In this document: positions 43,603 through 53,684 of the stretch, in pieces
Position numbering within the stretch: position 1 is the stretch's first letter
Layout of the letters: the number at the start of each line of letters is the position of its first letter
Assembly (NCBI GenBank): GCA_030427705.1
Contig: JAUIBR010000003.1
Location: 186,001 to 250,000, forward strand
DNA length: 64,000 nucleotides
Reading direction: 5' to 3'
Origin: a bacterium
GTDB lineage: Bacteria > Myxococcota_A > Bradymonadia > Bradymonadales > Bradymonadaceae
Program-made: the position numbers and the translations under genes
The notes under the pieces: model-generated
Databases searched by the model: none
What the model was told of the DNA's origin: nothing
The model's input: only the letters and a program-made list of their open reading frames with translations

Positions 43603-44613
43603 ATGAAGATTGGTGTAATCGGCGGTGGCTCATGGGGCACCGCGCTCGCAAAGCTACTCTGCGATAATGGGCATGATATTAAGCTCTGGTGTTACGAGCA
43701 GGAGTTGGTGGACGACATCAACACCAAGCACGAGAACACGTTCTACCTTGCGGGACACACGTTGCCGAACACGTTGGTCGCGACCAACGATATCGAAGAG
43801 TGCATCACCGGTCAGGAGCTGATTCTGAGCGTGCCGCCGAGCCACGTGCTGCGGCGTGTGATCTCGGACGTTGCGCACCTGTTCCCACAGGGCGTGCCGA
43901 TCGTCAGCGCGACCAAAGGGATTGAGAACGAGACGTTGATGCTCGTCAGCGATATCCTTGAGGACGTGCTCCCGCAGCATTGTCAACCTTATCTTTGTTA
44001 CCTTTCGGGTCCGAGCTTCGCCAAAGAGGTGGTGGCTCGCAAACCCACAGCCGTGACCGTGGCGAGCTACAATCACAAGCTCGCCGCGCACGTACAGCGT
44101 GTCTTCAGTAACGAGATGTTCCGCTGCTACACGTCATTCGATGTGCCTGGTGTCGAGGTCGGTGGCGCGTTGAAGAACGTGATCGCCATTGCCTCAGGCG
44201 CCATCAGTGCGATGGAGCTTGGGCACAACGCGAGCTCGGGCATGATTACGCGTGGTCTCAACGAGATTACGCGTCTGGCAGTTCGTCTTGGCGCAAACCC
44301 GCTGACGCTCTCAGGTTTGGCGGGCATGGGAGACCTTGTGCTGACCTGCACCGGCGGCCTTTCCCGTAACCGGACTCTGGGATTCAAGCTGGGTGAAGGC
44401 ATGACCCTGCAGCAGATTCTGGATGATATGAACATGGTCGCTGAAGGCGTGAAGACGTCGCAATCTGTGTTCGACCTGTCCAAGAAGATGGGTGTCGAGA
44501 TGCCGATCAGTGAACAGGTCTATTACGTGATCCACGAAGACAAGAACGTCCACACGGCAGTCAAAGACCTCTTATCCCGAGATTTGAAGCGCGAAATGGC
44601 TGGACTGTATTGA
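43603..44613 (+). CDS. gpsA: NAD(P)-dependent glycerol-3-phosphate dehydrogenase
   Basis: ATG 43603, with AAGGG seven bases before it, gives 336 residues. KIGVIGGGSWGTALAKLLCD is the nucleotide-binding loop, LSGPSFAKEVVARKPTAVTV and GGALKNVIAIASGA (catalytic Lys) follow, and GLAGMGDLVLTCTGGLSRNR is the family signature. It makes glycerol-3-phosphate for phospholipid synthesis. A clear terminator follows. Confidence 0.97.
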   Translation: MKIGVIGGGSWGTALAKLLCDNGHDIKLWCYEQELVDDINTKHENTFYLAGHTLPNTLVATNDIEECITGQELILSVPPSHVLRRVISDVAHLFPQGVPIVSATKGIENETLMLVSDILEDVLPQHCQPYLCYLSGPSFAKEVVARKPTAVTVASYNHKLAAHVQRVFSNEMFRCYTSFDVPGVEVGGALKNVIAIASGAISAMELGHNASSGMITRGLNEITRLAVRLGANPLTLSGLAGMGDLVLTCTGGLSRNRTLGFKLGEGMTLQQILDDMNMVAEGVKTSQSVFDLSKKMGVEMPISEQVYYVIHEDKNVHTAVKDLLSRDLKREMAGLY

Positions 44614-44651
44614 ACAGTTGCCGATCGGGGACCATCAACCCCAGCCTATGG

Positions 44652-44676
44652 AAGATCGAGTTGCCGATCTTTTTTC
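44652..44676 (+). terminator. rho-independent terminator after gpsA
   Basis: AAGATCG and CGATCTT pair as a 7-base stem around AGTTGC, followed by a T-run. It lies 38 bases after the gpsA stop. It is the only textbook terminator I noticed in the window. Confidence 0.75.
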
Positions 44677-44854
44677 GCAACGGCAGACAGCTGGTGTACG
44701 ATAAAGCCACCCGAAGCCGTGAAGTCCGCATAAGTTGTGGACAACAGGTGCCTGTGTCGATTAATAGATGATCGTTGGCATGGAACCTGCTCAGTAACGG
44801 GTCGTTGAAAGAAAACACCGCCAACCGGCGAAGAAATACGAAGTGAGAAACAAC

Positions 44855-46366
44855 ATGAATACGCAGTTTAAGTTTTTGATGGCCGCATCCCTCCTCGCAC
44901 TCAGCGTTGGATGCGCAGCTGACGATGACAACACCGAGCCGACGCCTGCTGGCGCGGTCGATGACCCCGTCCTCGTTAGCGTTGACGCGCTTCAGGCAGA
45001 TTGGCCAGGTAATGACACGCTTCCTCGCGAAGACAAGTCTGACCAGAACTTCCCATCGAAGTTCAGCGAGCCAGTCGAGACACAATCGCGGGTTAAGAGC
45101 CAGGGAAGCCGTGGTGTGTGCTCGATCTTCTCGACCGCAGCATACATGGAGCACCTCTACATCGCTGAAGGAACCATCACCGACCCTGACTTCTCGGAGC
45201 AGTACCTCCAGTGGTCGGCGAAGTTTGAAGTGGGTTCGTTCCCGAACACCAGCGGCTCGAACGCCGGCTCCAACCTCGATGCCATCAGCGACTTCGGTAT
45301 CCCCGAAGAATCAGCATGGCCTTACGAAACGTCAGAGTGGAACTCGTCGGACGACGAAGAGTGCACCGGTGAAGATGATCAGCCAACGCGCTGCTACACC
45401 AACGGTGACCCACCTCAATCCGCACGTGACGCCGAGAAGTTCTTCCTTCCAAGCGGACGCTGGCACTCAACGCGTGAGCGCAGCATCAAGTCCACGATGT
45501 TCAACAAGAAGCAGGGTGTCGTCGTTGGTCTGACGTTCTTCTACCAGAGCTGGAACCACCGTCGCTCACAACTCCCACGTAACCTTGACTACTGGAACGA
45601 AGGCTACGTCCTCGCTCCAAACGCAGAAGACCGTCGCATCAGCTTGGAGAAGCGCGCAGGTCACTCGATCCTCTTGGTTGGTTGGGATGACACGCTCGAA
45701 GTTCAGAAGATGGACGAGGAAGGCAAAGGTGTCGTCGACTCCAATGGCGACCCAGTCATGGAGAAAGGCTTCTTCATCTTCAAGAACAGCTGGGGAACTG
45801 GCAGCTTCGGTAAGAACAACGTGCACGGTGACGGCTACGGCTACATCTCGTACGACTACGTCGAAGAGCACGGCTCGGGTCGCGTATCTGACCTTCCTGA
45901 GTTCGAAGCGAAGGTCGAAATCTGCGGCGACGGTGACGACAACGACGGAAACGGCGCAGCTGACTGCGACGACGCAGCATGCTCGGCAGAGCCAGCATGC
46001 CAGTCGACCGGCGGCACCGAGACCATTGAGGTTGAGCTGACCGAAACGGCTATCCCAGATAACGACGCCGCAGGCCTCACGCTCCCATTCGAGCTTGGCG
46101 CTGGCGGCGCAGTACGCTCGATGTCGGTTTCGGTCGACATCACGCACAGCTTCCGTGGCGACCTCACCATCAATCTCATCGCACCAAGCGGAGAGTCAGA
46201 GACGCTGCGCGCAAGCGAGTTCTCGAGCGAAGCTGACCTGAAAGAGACCTATGTTGTTGAGAGCCTGCTTGGCGAAGGCGAAGGAACCTGGTCGGTTCAA
46301 ATCGTCGACAACGCTCGCATCGACGAAGGTACGGTGAACAACATCACGGTTGAAGTTACGCGCTAA
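44855..46366 (+). CDS. papain-like (C1) cysteine protease lipoprotein with C-terminal P domain
   Basis: ATG 44855 gives 503 residues: a lipoprotein signal (FLMAASLLALSVGC) and a short acidic propeptide-like stretch. A C1 peptidase domain (about 60-330) follows, with VKSQGSRGVCSIFSTAAYME (oxyanion Gln, catalytic Cys), AGHSILLVGWDD (His) and FFIFKNSWGTGSFG (Asn). The Cys that normally forms the disulfide before the active Cys (QGxCGxC) is Arg here. A Cys/Asp stretch (EICGDGDDNDGNGAADCDD) links to a proprotein-convertase P-type beta-sandwich (about 385-503). Likely surface or secreted. GTG 44843 is an alternative start. Confidence 0.85.
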   Translation: MNTQFKFLMAASLLALSVGCAADDDNTEPTPAGAVDDPVLVSVDALQADWPGNDTLPREDKSDQNFPSKFSEPVETQSRVKSQGSRGVCSIFSTAAYMEHLYIAEGTITDPDFSEQYLQWSAKFEVGSFPNTSGSNAGSNLDAISDFGIPEESAWPYETSEWNSSDDEECTGEDDQPTRCYTNGDPPQSARDAEKFFLPSGRWHSTRERSIKSTMFNKKQGVVVGLTFFYQSWNHRRSQLPRNLDYWNEGYVLAPNAEDRRISLEKRAGHSILLVGWDDTLEVQKMDEEGKGVVDSNGDPVMEKGFFIFKNSWGTGSFGKNNVHGDGYGYISYDYVEEHGSGRVSDLPEFEAKVEICGDGDDNDGNGAADCDDAACSAEPACQSTGGTETIEVELTETAIPDNDAAGLTLPFELGAGGAVRSMSVSVDITHSFRGDLTINLIAPSGESETLRASEFSSEADLKETYVVESLLGEGEGTWSVQIVDNARIDEGTVNNITVEVTR

Positions 46367-47697
46367 TTCGCGATCGACTTCTCGTCACCTAGCGAAGGCA
46401 GGTAAGTGGCCCATTGGCCCTTTCCTGCCTTTTTTGCTGCGTACATGGCGACATCAGCGCGCCGGAGCAGGTCATGGCCGTCCAAGGCGTCTTCGGGGTA
46501 GGTAGAGATCCCGATGCTCACTCCCACATTATGGTGGCGATCTTCCACATCGATCGGGGTCGACATGGCTTTCAGTACGCGGTCTGCGACCTCGCATGCA
46601 TCGTCGACTGAATTCACCTGATCCAAGATGATGACAAACTCATCACCGCCCAAGCGCGCGACCGTATCGATGGCGCGAACAGATTGCTGAAAGCGCTCGG
46701 CGATCTGGATCAGAACAAGGTCGCCTTCATCGTGACCGAACGCGTCGTTCACGTCCTTGAATCCATCTAAGTCCATGAACAGCACAGCAGCCTGGCCCTT
46801 CGTGCGATTGCATCGCTCCAGCGTGTGTTCCAGGCGTGCGTCTAACAGAAGTCGGTTTGGAAGGCCGGTGAGTGCGTCGTGGTGCGCCAGGTGCGAAAGA
46901 TTGGACTTGGACTCCAGATCGCTCATCACCCCGACGTAGTTGTGGATGAAGCCGCGGTTGTCCGCGACTGTATTGACCTCAACCCAAACACCGCCGACGG
47001 AGCCGTCTTTGCGGCGGTGCCAGAGCTCTCCGCTCCAGTGCCCTGCGCGCTGCATGGTATCCCAGATGACGTCGAGCTCCTGCCGTCCCGGCGCGACCAG
47101 ATTCCAAGGACGCTTCCCCTTTACTTCCGAGGGTGAATAGCCGGTGAGCTCAGTGAACGCGGCGTTTACTTGCACGATTTCGTGGTGTGAATTGAGGATC
47201 ACGATCGCGTCCGGAGACGAATCGAAGACGACAGCCGCTCGACGGGCTCGGTCTTCTTCGCGACGGCGCTCGGTGAAGTCTTCTATTAGAGCGCCGAAGC
47301 CCTGATAGTCGCCGTTGACGATCATCGGATGGTAGTCGATTCGCAGGTGACGCAGGCCCAACTGTTGATATTGAACGGGGCCGTAGAACAGGAATTCGCT
47401 GCCGGCTTCCACGTGTTCGAGGTGGTCTGAGACGATTCCAAAAGCTTCGTCGCCGATAACCTCTTGGATATGGCGATCCTGCATATCCGCTAGATTCTTA
47501 TCCGGCAGCCAGTCCTGGTAGCCTGCGTTGTTGTATTTGAAGTGGCGGTCAGCGCCGACAAACGCCACGTACCCGGGCATCAAATCGAGCAAGAACTCGA
47601 GTCGAGATTGCTGTGCTTTCAGCGAGTCAACCTCAGCTTCAAGCGCAGCGATCTTGGCTTGAAGCTCGTCCGTCCCCAGTTTTTTGTCGTCACTCAC
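46363..47697 (-). CDS. PAS-PAS-GGDEF diguanylate cyclase
   Basis: The GTG at 47697 gives 444 residues. Residues 8-33 form a coiled coil, then two PAS domains (about 35-150 and 155-275, the second with SSPDAIVILNSHHEIVQVNA) and a GGDEF domain (about 280-435). The catalytic motif RLGGDEFVIIL is intact and an RAID inhibitory site lies five residues before it, so feedback by c-di-GMP is expected. No transmembrane segment, so it is a cytoplasmic sensor. Its stop overlaps the convergent protease gene by four bases. Confidence 0.93.
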   Translation of the reverse strand: MSDDKKLGTDELQAKIAALEAEVDSLKAQQSRLEFLLDLMPGYVAFVGADRHFKYNNAGYQDWLPDKNLADMQDRHIQEVIGDEAFGIVSDHLEHVEAGSEFLFYGPVQYQQLGLRHLRIDYHPMIVNGDYQGFGALIEDFTERRREEDRARRAAVVFDSSPDAIVILNSHHEIVQVNAAFTELTGYSPSEVKGKRPWNLVAPGRQELDVIWDTMQRAGHWSGELWHRRKDGSVGGVWVEVNTVADNRGFIHNYVGVMSDLESKSNLSHLAHHDALTGLPNRLLLDARLEHTLERCNRTKGQAAVLFMDLDGFKDVNDAFGHDEGDLVLIQIAERFQQSVRAIDTVARLGGDEFVIILDQVNSVDDACEVADRVLKAMSTPIDVEDRHHNVGVSIGISTYPEDALDGHDLLRRADVAMYAAKKAGKGQWATYLPSLGDEKSIAN

Positions 47698-47744
47698 GTG
47701 CGTCCCAATCCCCAGATCCGGGAGAGTTTACGTGCACCCTCGAA

Positions 47745-47806
47745 GTGAGGCAAGCGACGCCAGCGAAGCGACACCAGCGAAGCGACGCCAGCCCGAGGGG
47801 CGAGCC
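47745..47806. repeat. short mini-hairpin array upstream of sucA
   Basis: Three AGCGAAGCGAC-type units with spacer CACCAGCGAAGCG and one CCCGAGGGG hairpin, resembling the argC-argG array. The remaining bases to 47913 hold no gene or obvious promoter. Confidence 0.6.
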
Positions 47807-47913
47807 GTGAGTAATACTAGGAATCAGTTAGCGACGGTGCTATAACCCTAAACACGGTCTTTTCGACCAAGAATTAGTGCCCTCAAACTTCCCTTTTTCG
47901 TCGCAGAAACACC

Positions 47914-50805
47914 GTGACAAACAAAGGCTCCGATTCTCACCTCGCGGGCAATAATCTGCCCTTCATCGAAGAACTCTACGCACAATATCTGGATGACCCC
48001 AAGTCAGTGGATCCCAGTTGGGTGCCGGTCTTCAAACAGTACTTCAACGGCGACGGCCGCCTGAATAACGGTCCCAGTTTCACACCGCGCGGGTTGTTTA
48101 CGCCTGCTGTGATCAACGGTGGTGGCGGAAGCACCTTTGGTGCATCAGGACCGAGTGAGGCGGAGTGGGCGCTTGAGGTCAATCGCACGCCACTGGCCAC
48201 GCCTGGCAAGTCGTCGAAGTTTGCCGGAAAGGTGCAGGGTCTCATCGACAACTATCGCTTGCTCGGCCACCTGGTTGCGCAGATCGACCCGCTCGCACGG
48301 GAACGAAGCCACAATCCGCCCGAGCTCGATCCGCAGCACTACGGAATCAAAGAGTCGGACATGGATACGCCTGTCCGCACGAAAGAGCTGTTTGGTTCGC
48401 AGGAAGTACCGCTACGTCAGGTGATGAACCGATTGAAGGACCTGTACTCAGGTCCGATCGCGGTCGAGTACGCCTCGCTGCCAAGCGCCGAAGAACGCGA
48501 ATGGTTGCGCGAGCAGATCGAGCAAAACGACTATGCGTCGATCGAAACCAACGAAGAGCGTGTTCAGATTTATCGCGACCTGGTGAAAGCGACCGCGTTT
48601 GAGGATTTCCTCCACACGAAATATGTCGGCGCCAAGCGTTTTGGCGCATCGGGTGGTGAATCACTCATCCCGCTCCTGAGCTCGTTGTTGAACGAAGCAG
48701 GTGGGCTTGGAGTGCGTGATTGCATCATTGGGATGGCACACCGCGGTCGACTCAACGTGCTTCACAACATCATGGGCAAGCCTGCCGAAGCGATGTTGTC
48801 TGAGTTTGAAAAGACGCCGGACCCCGAGAAATACATGGGTTCCAGCGATGTGAAATACCACATGGGCTACTCCAGCGACTTCGAAACGACGTCTGGAAAT
48901 TCGGTCCATTTGTCGCTGACCTTCAACCCGAGTCACCTTGAGTTCGTGAACCCGGTCGTGTTGGGCCGCGCACGTGCGAAGCAAGACCGACGTGGTGAGT
49001 CGCGATCGTCAGTGTTGCCATTGGTGATGCACGGCGATGCAGCATTCGCCGGTCAGGGCGTCGTTGCCGAGTCGTTGAACCTCGCCGAAGTCGAAGGATT
49101 CTCGGTCGCAGGTACGGTGCACTTGGTCATCAACAACCAGATTGGTTTCACGGCCGTTCCACGGGAATCCCGCTCGACGACCTACTCGACGGATATCGCA
49201 AAGATCTTGGAAGTCCCAATCTTCCACGTAAATGGCGATGATCCCGAAGCATGTGTGCGGGTCGCAAAGCTTGCGATGCGCTGGCGTCAGAAGTTCAAGC
49301 GAGATGTCGTTATCGACCTTGTTTGCTACCGACGCTATGGGCACAACGAAGGCGATGAGCCCCGTTTCACGCAGCCGATCATGTATTCGAAGATCGATGC
49401 GATGACCAAGGTGCACGAGAAGTACGCCAAGAAACTGGTCGACGCTGGCGTGTTGGAGGCCGATCAGGCTCAGGGCATCTTCCAGAAGCGCATCGATGAA
49501 TACTCGGCGGTGTATGAAGAGATTCATCAAGCACCACAACGCGCTGAAGTTAGCAGCCTGTCAGGGGTTTGGACGCGATACGAAGGCGGCGCTGTCGATG
49601 CTGGTCAATCGCCGAAGACGAACCTGCCCTTGGATGAATTAAAAGCACTGGGCCAGAAACTGGCCGAGGTACCAGATTCGGTAAATGTCCACCGGACGAT
49701 CCAGCGCTTCCTCAAGCAGCGCGACGAGATGGCGACTGGTGAGCGTCCAATCGATTGGGCGATGGCCGAGGCGCTGGCGCTGGGATCGTTGCTGAAAGAA
49801 GGCACATCGGTCCGTATCAGTGGTCAGGACGCGATTCGCGCGACCTTCAGTCAGCGGCATGCAGGGATTACGGACGGGAAGACCGGCGAGGTCTACTGGC
49901 CGCTGAAACACCTATCGGACGACCAGGCCAAGTTCGAAGTCTATAACTCGATCTTGTCGGAATGTGGTGTGCTCGGCTTTGAGTACGGCTATTCGCTCGA
50001 TTACCCTGATGCCTTGGTCATCTGGGAAGCGCAGTTTGGCGACTTTGCCAACGGCGCTCAGGTCATCATCGACCAATTCATCTCGTCGGGTGAAGACAAG
50101 TGGAAGCGTCTCAGCGGTCTGGTGATGCTTTTGCCTCACGGCTACGAAGGACAAGGTCCTGAGCACTCGTCAGCACGGCTTGAGCGCTTCCTACAATCGT
50201 CTGCGGAAGACAACTGGTTTGTCTGTAACCTGACGACACCTGGCCAGTACTTCCACGCGCTGCGGCGTCAGATTCATCAGGGGGTGCGAAAGCCGCTCAT
50301 CGTGATGAGCCCTAAGAGTCTGCTGCGTCTTCGTGAAGCGACAAGCACTCTGGAAGAGCTCGCTGACCAGACATTCCAAGCAGTTATTCCAGATACGCGC
50401 CCTGAGATTGTTCCGGACCAGGTTAAGCGCATCTCGCTCTGCTCCGGTAAGGTCTACTACGACCTCATCAAATACGCGGAAGAACAGCAGTACACCGAGA
50501 CCGCTATCATCCGTGTGGAGCAACTCTATCCGCTCGATTTCGAAGGTCTGAAGCGCGCGATGGAGCCTTATAAGAACGCCGAAGAGGTGCTCTGGGTCCA
50601 AGAAGAGCCAAAGAATATGGGACCTTGGAACCATATTCTCAGCAATTGGCTCGACGAATTCGGAACCGAACGATGCCCGCGATATGTTGGACGCGCCCCA
50701 TCGGCGAGCCCAGCGACGGGACACCGCGAAGCTCACCTGTTGGAACAACAGAAGCTCGTGGTCGAGGCGTTTGGCGAGGTTTGGCAGAACGGAAACGGAA
50801 AATGA
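47914..50805 (+). CDS. sucA: 2-oxoglutarate dehydrogenase E1 component
   Basis: GTG 47914 gives 963 residues. The N-terminal E2-docking stretch NLPFIEELYAQYLDDPKSVD is present. The thiamine diphosphate region includes GMAHRGRLNVLHNIMGKP, VMHGDAAFAGQGVVAESLNL, VINNQIGFTAVPRESRSTTY and VCYRRYGHNEGDEPRFTQP; VRISGQDAIRATFSQRHA marks the transketolase part. It carries out the decarboxylating step of the tricarboxylic acid cycle enzyme. The E2 gene (sucB) is not adjacent; a lipoprotein gene overlaps its stop instead (ATGA). Confidence 0.97.
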   Translation: MTNKGSDSHLAGNNLPFIEELYAQYLDDPKSVDPSWVPVFKQYFNGDGRLNNGPSFTPRGLFTPAVINGGGGSTFGASGPSEAEWALEVNRTPLATPGKSSKFAGKVQGLIDNYRLLGHLVAQIDPLARERSHNPPELDPQHYGIKESDMDTPVRTKELFGSQEVPLRQVMNRLKDLYSGPIAVEYASLPSAEEREWLREQIEQNDYASIETNEERVQIYRDLVKATAFEDFLHTKYVGAKRFGASGGESLIPLLSSLLNEAGGLGVRDCIIGMAHRGRLNVLHNIMGKPAEAMLSEFEKTPDPEKYMGSSDVKYHMGYSSDFETTSGNSVHLSLTFNPSHLEFVNPVVLGRARAKQDRRGESRSSVLPLVMHGDAAFAGQGVVAESLNLAEVEGFSVAGTVHLVINNQIGFTAVPRESRSTTYSTDIAKILEVPIFHVNGDDPEACVRVAKLAMRWRQKFKRDVVIDLVCYRRYGHNEGDEPRFTQPIMYSKIDAMTKVHEKYAKKLVDAGVLEADQAQGIFQKRIDEYSAVYEEIHQAPQRAEVSSLSGVWTRYEGGAVDAGQSPKTNLPLDELKALGQKLAEVPDSVNVHRTIQRFLKQRDEMATGERPIDWAMAEALALGSLLKEGTSVRISGQDAIRATFSQRHAGITDGKTGEVYWPLKHLSDDQAKFEVYNSILSECGVLGFEYGYSLDYPDALVIWEAQFGDFANGAQVIIDQFISSGEDKWKRLSGLVMLLPHGYEGQGPEHSSARLERFLQSSAEDNWFVCNLTTPGQYFHALRRQIHQGVRKPLIVMSPKSLLRLREATSTLEELADQTFQAVIPDTRPEIVPDQVKRISLCSGKVYYDLIKYAEEQQYTETAIIRVEQLYPLDFEGLKRAMEPYKNAEEVLWVQEEPKNMGPWNHILSNWLDEFGTERCPRYVGRAPSASPATGHREAHLLEQQKLVVEAFGEVWQNGNGK

Positions 50806-51413
50806 ACCGATACATTGTCAGCTCCATCTTGGTCATCGCGGTCGCCCTGAGCGGTTGTGACGCGCTGTACTATGACCTCGACGAGAAGCCGTTCAATGAC
50901 ATGGGGAACGCCAACAACGTCAATAATTCGAACAATTTGAACAATTCGAATAACTCCAATAACGCCAACAATTCCAACAACTCCAATAACGCTAACAACT
51001 CAAACAACTCCAATAACGCCAACAATATGATGGATATGGGCGGCGATATGGATATGGGTGGCAGCAACAACAATACTGGAACGATCTGCACACCTGGCGG
51101 TGACCTGGTTGGTACCTGCAATCCGGTCGCACAAGACTGTGCACCAGACCGGGTCTGCGATTTCTTCTTCAACGTGGGTGAGAATCGGTTGGAAGCTGGC
51201 TGCAACCCTGAGGCGGACAAGTTCGTTTTGGAAGAGGGGGCGGCGTGTATGGGACTGGACGAAAAGTGTCTTCCAGGTTCGTTCTGCGTAATGAACGCGT
51301 GCCGCAAGACGTGCGACCGTGCGACGGCTGAGGGTTGTGATTCCGGAGAGTTCTGCAGCACATTCGACGCGGCCCTAAGCGTGGGGTACTGCACCCCAGC
51401 TTGCGTCGACTAG
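50802..51413 (+). CDS. lipoprotein with Asn-rich linker and Cys-rich domain
   Basis: ATG 50802 overlaps the sucA stop and gives 203 residues. Signal LVIAVALSGC, then a linker of about 45 residues made of NN plus Ser, Ala or Leu and ending MMDMGGDMDMGG, then a Cys-rich domain: GTCNPVAQDCAPDRVCDFF, CRKTCDRATAEGCDSGEFC and GYCTPACVD. The same domain occurs in the lipoprotein at 53685-54338. Its stop overlaps that of the convergent kinase (CTAG). Function unknown. Confidence 0.82.
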   Translation: MNRYIVSSILVIAVALSGCDALYYDLDEKPFNDMGNANNVNNSNNLNNSNNSNNANNSNNSNNANNSNNSNNANNMMDMGGDMDMGGSNNNTGTICTPGGDLVGTCNPVAQDCAPDRVCDFFFNVGENRLEAGCNPEADKFVLEEGAACMGLDEKCLPGSFCVMNACRKTCDRATAEGCDSGEFCSTFDAALSVGYCTPACVD

Positions 51414-53617
51414 GACCCGAACAAAACCAGCGTCGAACACGATGAGCTAGCTTGGATGGAGACCGTTTGGGTCTCCTCTTTTTTTGCCGCCTCGTTCTTT
51501 GCGGTGATGGTGTGCTCACCAGATCGAAGTTTGATGCCTAACTTCTTGCGGGCGACCTCAAACGCGGGCCCGCCATCGACGCTAACCTGAGCAATCTGGG
51601 GATTGATAAGGCTCAAGTCCAAACAGCCCATTGGCGCAGGCTTCAACTGCCAAACCTTGCCACGCATCTGTTTGGCGCGTCGACGGACTTTGAACGTCTC
51701 GTAGCCGTCCATCGACAACTCAAGCTCAACCCAATCGTTGGAGTCGTACGTCTTTTGCTGAGGTGCCACACCAAGCGATGAACCATTCACCGTGACCGTC
51801 GCACCTGGTGGGTCGCTCTTGAATGCCACTGTAACCGGGCCGTTGTGCGGCTTCGGGTCTTCTTTGGGCTCTTCGATGTGATTGTTGGTGTTCTGGGCGA
51901 TTGCGCCATTTGCAGTGCAATCGAGCTGTAGCAACACCTCATCACGCTTGTGGGCATAGGCGAGCGTATAGGTCGCGCTAACGCATGAATCCTTGGTGGC
52001 GCGCAGGTTTGCAACGTCTCCTGGCGAGACCTCAATCTTGGCCGTCGTCGTGCCGGTTCCCACACCATTTACGAAGATTTCAGCGCCTTCGGGCTGGGTT
52101 GTAATCGAGAACGATCGAGGTCCAGCGGACTTGCGCAGCACCGCACCATCAGCGGGTGTGATGGACTTCTTCTCGTCCGATGACTTGATGGGAACGTTCA
52201 AGGCAAGGGGCTCGTAGCCATCCAGCACAAGTCGTATCTGATGTCCGCCTTCTTCCAGCTCAAACGTATGTGGCGTGTTTGCGCCCGCCAGACGTGCGCC
52301 GTCCAACCAGATTTCGGCACCGCTCGGCTCCGACTCAATGGTCACCGGCACGACGTTGGGTTGGGAAAAGACCCACGCCAGAACTGCCGCGACCACAACG
52401 CCGAGGATGACCGCACCAGCGTACGAGCGCTTGGGCGCATCCATCATCGCTGAAGGGTTTGTTATCGAAGAGACCACGCTCGGGATGCTATCTTCAGGAG
52501 TCGTCGCACTCTGATATTGCGTCGCCGTTTTTGGGGAGGACTCGCTGTTGATAGCGGTTGTGGAATGTGGGTCGACATTGGTGGTGCCGCCATGGAGCAA
52601 GCGTTCCAGCTCGGCATCCATCGCGTCTTCCAGACTTAGCTTCTTTACCTGCGAGCCTGAGCCACGGGCTGACCGAAGCTCCTTGCGCTCTAGGCCTTCC
52701 GGGAACAGCTCGCCCAGGAACTTGGCGACGTCCGTTCCGGTCGGTGCAGTACCGGTCGAATACATGTATTGCAGCAGGTCGACCTGCATCTTCTCTGCAG
52801 ATTCGTAGCGGTCTTCGAGCTTTTGCGAGAGCGCCCGCGCGACGATTTCGTCGACTTCTTCTGGGATTTCGGGGTTGAGCGTGCTCGGTGGGTCAAACTC
52901 GCATTTGCGCACCAGGTCTAGACTTTCGAGGTCCGACTGCCCTTCGAATGGGCGGAATCCCGTCATCAATTCGTAGAGCGTGATGCCCAGCGAAAACACG
53001 TCGCTTCGACCATCCAGCGCTTTTCCAGAGGCCTGCTCAGGACTCATGTAACAGAATTTACCCTGCAGCCGACCCGACACGGTTTTGCTGAGGCGCGTGG
53101 CCGCGCGCGCAATCCCGAAGTCGATGATCTTCACGTCGCCTTCTGCTGAAAGCAGGATATTCGACGGGCTGATGTCACGGTGGATGATGCCAAGCGATTC
53201 TCCGCCGGAGTCCGTCTTCGCATGCGCGTAGTGCAAGCCCTTGAGCGACTCCGATGCGATATACAGGGCGAGGTCGACGGGCATCTTGGTACGCTTGACC
53301 TCCATGCGTTTGATGACCTCACGCAGGTCGCGACCGGCGATGTACTCCATGGCGATGAAGTACTCGCTATCTTCCACACCCATGTCGAAAACTGGCACGA
53401 TATTACCGTGGCTCAGTTGGACGACGATGCGGCCTTCATCCAGGAATTTCTCAACGAATTCTTCTTCGGCAGCGAGGTGAGGAAGGATGGTCTTGATAAT
53501 GACGTTCTTCTCGAACCCGCCCGCGCCGCGGGCCTTCGCCAAATAGATCTCACCCATGCCACCTTGCGCGATGCGGTGGAGGAGTTCGTACCTACCTAGT
53601 TGACGTTGTTCGCTCAA
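51410..53617 (-). CDS. transmembrane Ser/Thr protein kinase with PEGA domains
   Basis: TTG 53617 is preferred because AGGGAG lies about eight bases before it; GTG 53644 would add nine residues and has no ribosome site. The 735-residue protein has a kinase domain (about 10-275) with IAQGGMGEIYLA, IIHRDISPSNILLS, KIIDFGIARAATR and CYMSPEQASG. A Ser/Thr-rich juxtamembrane part and one transmembrane helix (AGAVILGVVVAAVLAWVF, about 408-425) follow. Outside are at least three PEGA-type repeats (SEPSGAEIWLDGARLAG, TQPEGAEIFVNGVGTGT, SDPPGATVTVNGSSLGV). HRDISPSN replaces HRDLKPEN, as is common in myxobacterial kinases: catalytic Asp and Asn remain, Lys is Ser. Confidence 0.93.
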   Translation of the reverse strand: MSEQRQLGRYELLHRIAQGGMGEIYLAKARGAGGFEKNVIIKTILPHLAAEEEFVEKFLDEGRIVVQLSHGNIVPVFDMGVEDSEYFIAMEYIAGRDLREVIKRMEVKRTKMPVDLALYIASESLKGLHYAHAKTDSGGESLGIIHRDISPSNILLSAEGDVKIIDFGIARAATRLSKTVSGRLQGKFCYMSPEQASGKALDGRSDVFSLGITLYELMTGFRPFEGQSDLESLDLVRKCEFDPPSTLNPEIPEEVDEIVARALSQKLEDRYESAEKMQVDLLQYMYSTGTAPTGTDVAKFLGELFPEGLERKELRSARGSGSQVKKLSLEDAMDAELERLLHGGTTNVDPHSTTAINSESSPKTATQYQSATTPEDSIPSVVSSITNPSAMMDAPKRSYAGAVILGVVVAAVLAWVFSQPNVVPVTIESEPSGAEIWLDGARLAGANTPHTFELEEGGHQIRLVLDGYEPLALNVPIKSSDEKKSITPADGAVLRKSAGPRSFSITTQPEGAEIFVNGVGTGTTTAKIEVSPGDVANLRATKDSCVSATYTLAYAHKRDEVLLQLDCTANGAIAQNTNNHIEEPKEDPKPHNGPVTVAFKSDPPGATVTVNGSSLGVAPQQKTYDSNDWVELELSMDGYETFKVRRRAKQMRGKVWQLKPAPMGCLDLSLINPQIAQVSVDGGPAFEVARKKLGIKLRSGEHTITAKNEAAKKEETQTVSIQASSSCSTLVLFGS

Positions 53618-53684
53618 TCGCTGCTCTCCCTGCGATAGATTCACATATCACAAGAGCGCGAAGACAGTCATCACAGCGAAGCGT

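Noticed and set aside
47698-47913. Possible small gene or RNA before sucA
   Set aside because: Only a short hairpin array and unstructured sequence; no frame with a ribosome site.
53618-53644. GTG 53644 as start of the PEGA kinase
   Set aside because: No ribosome site before it; AGGGAG stands before TTG 53617. The alternative remains possible.
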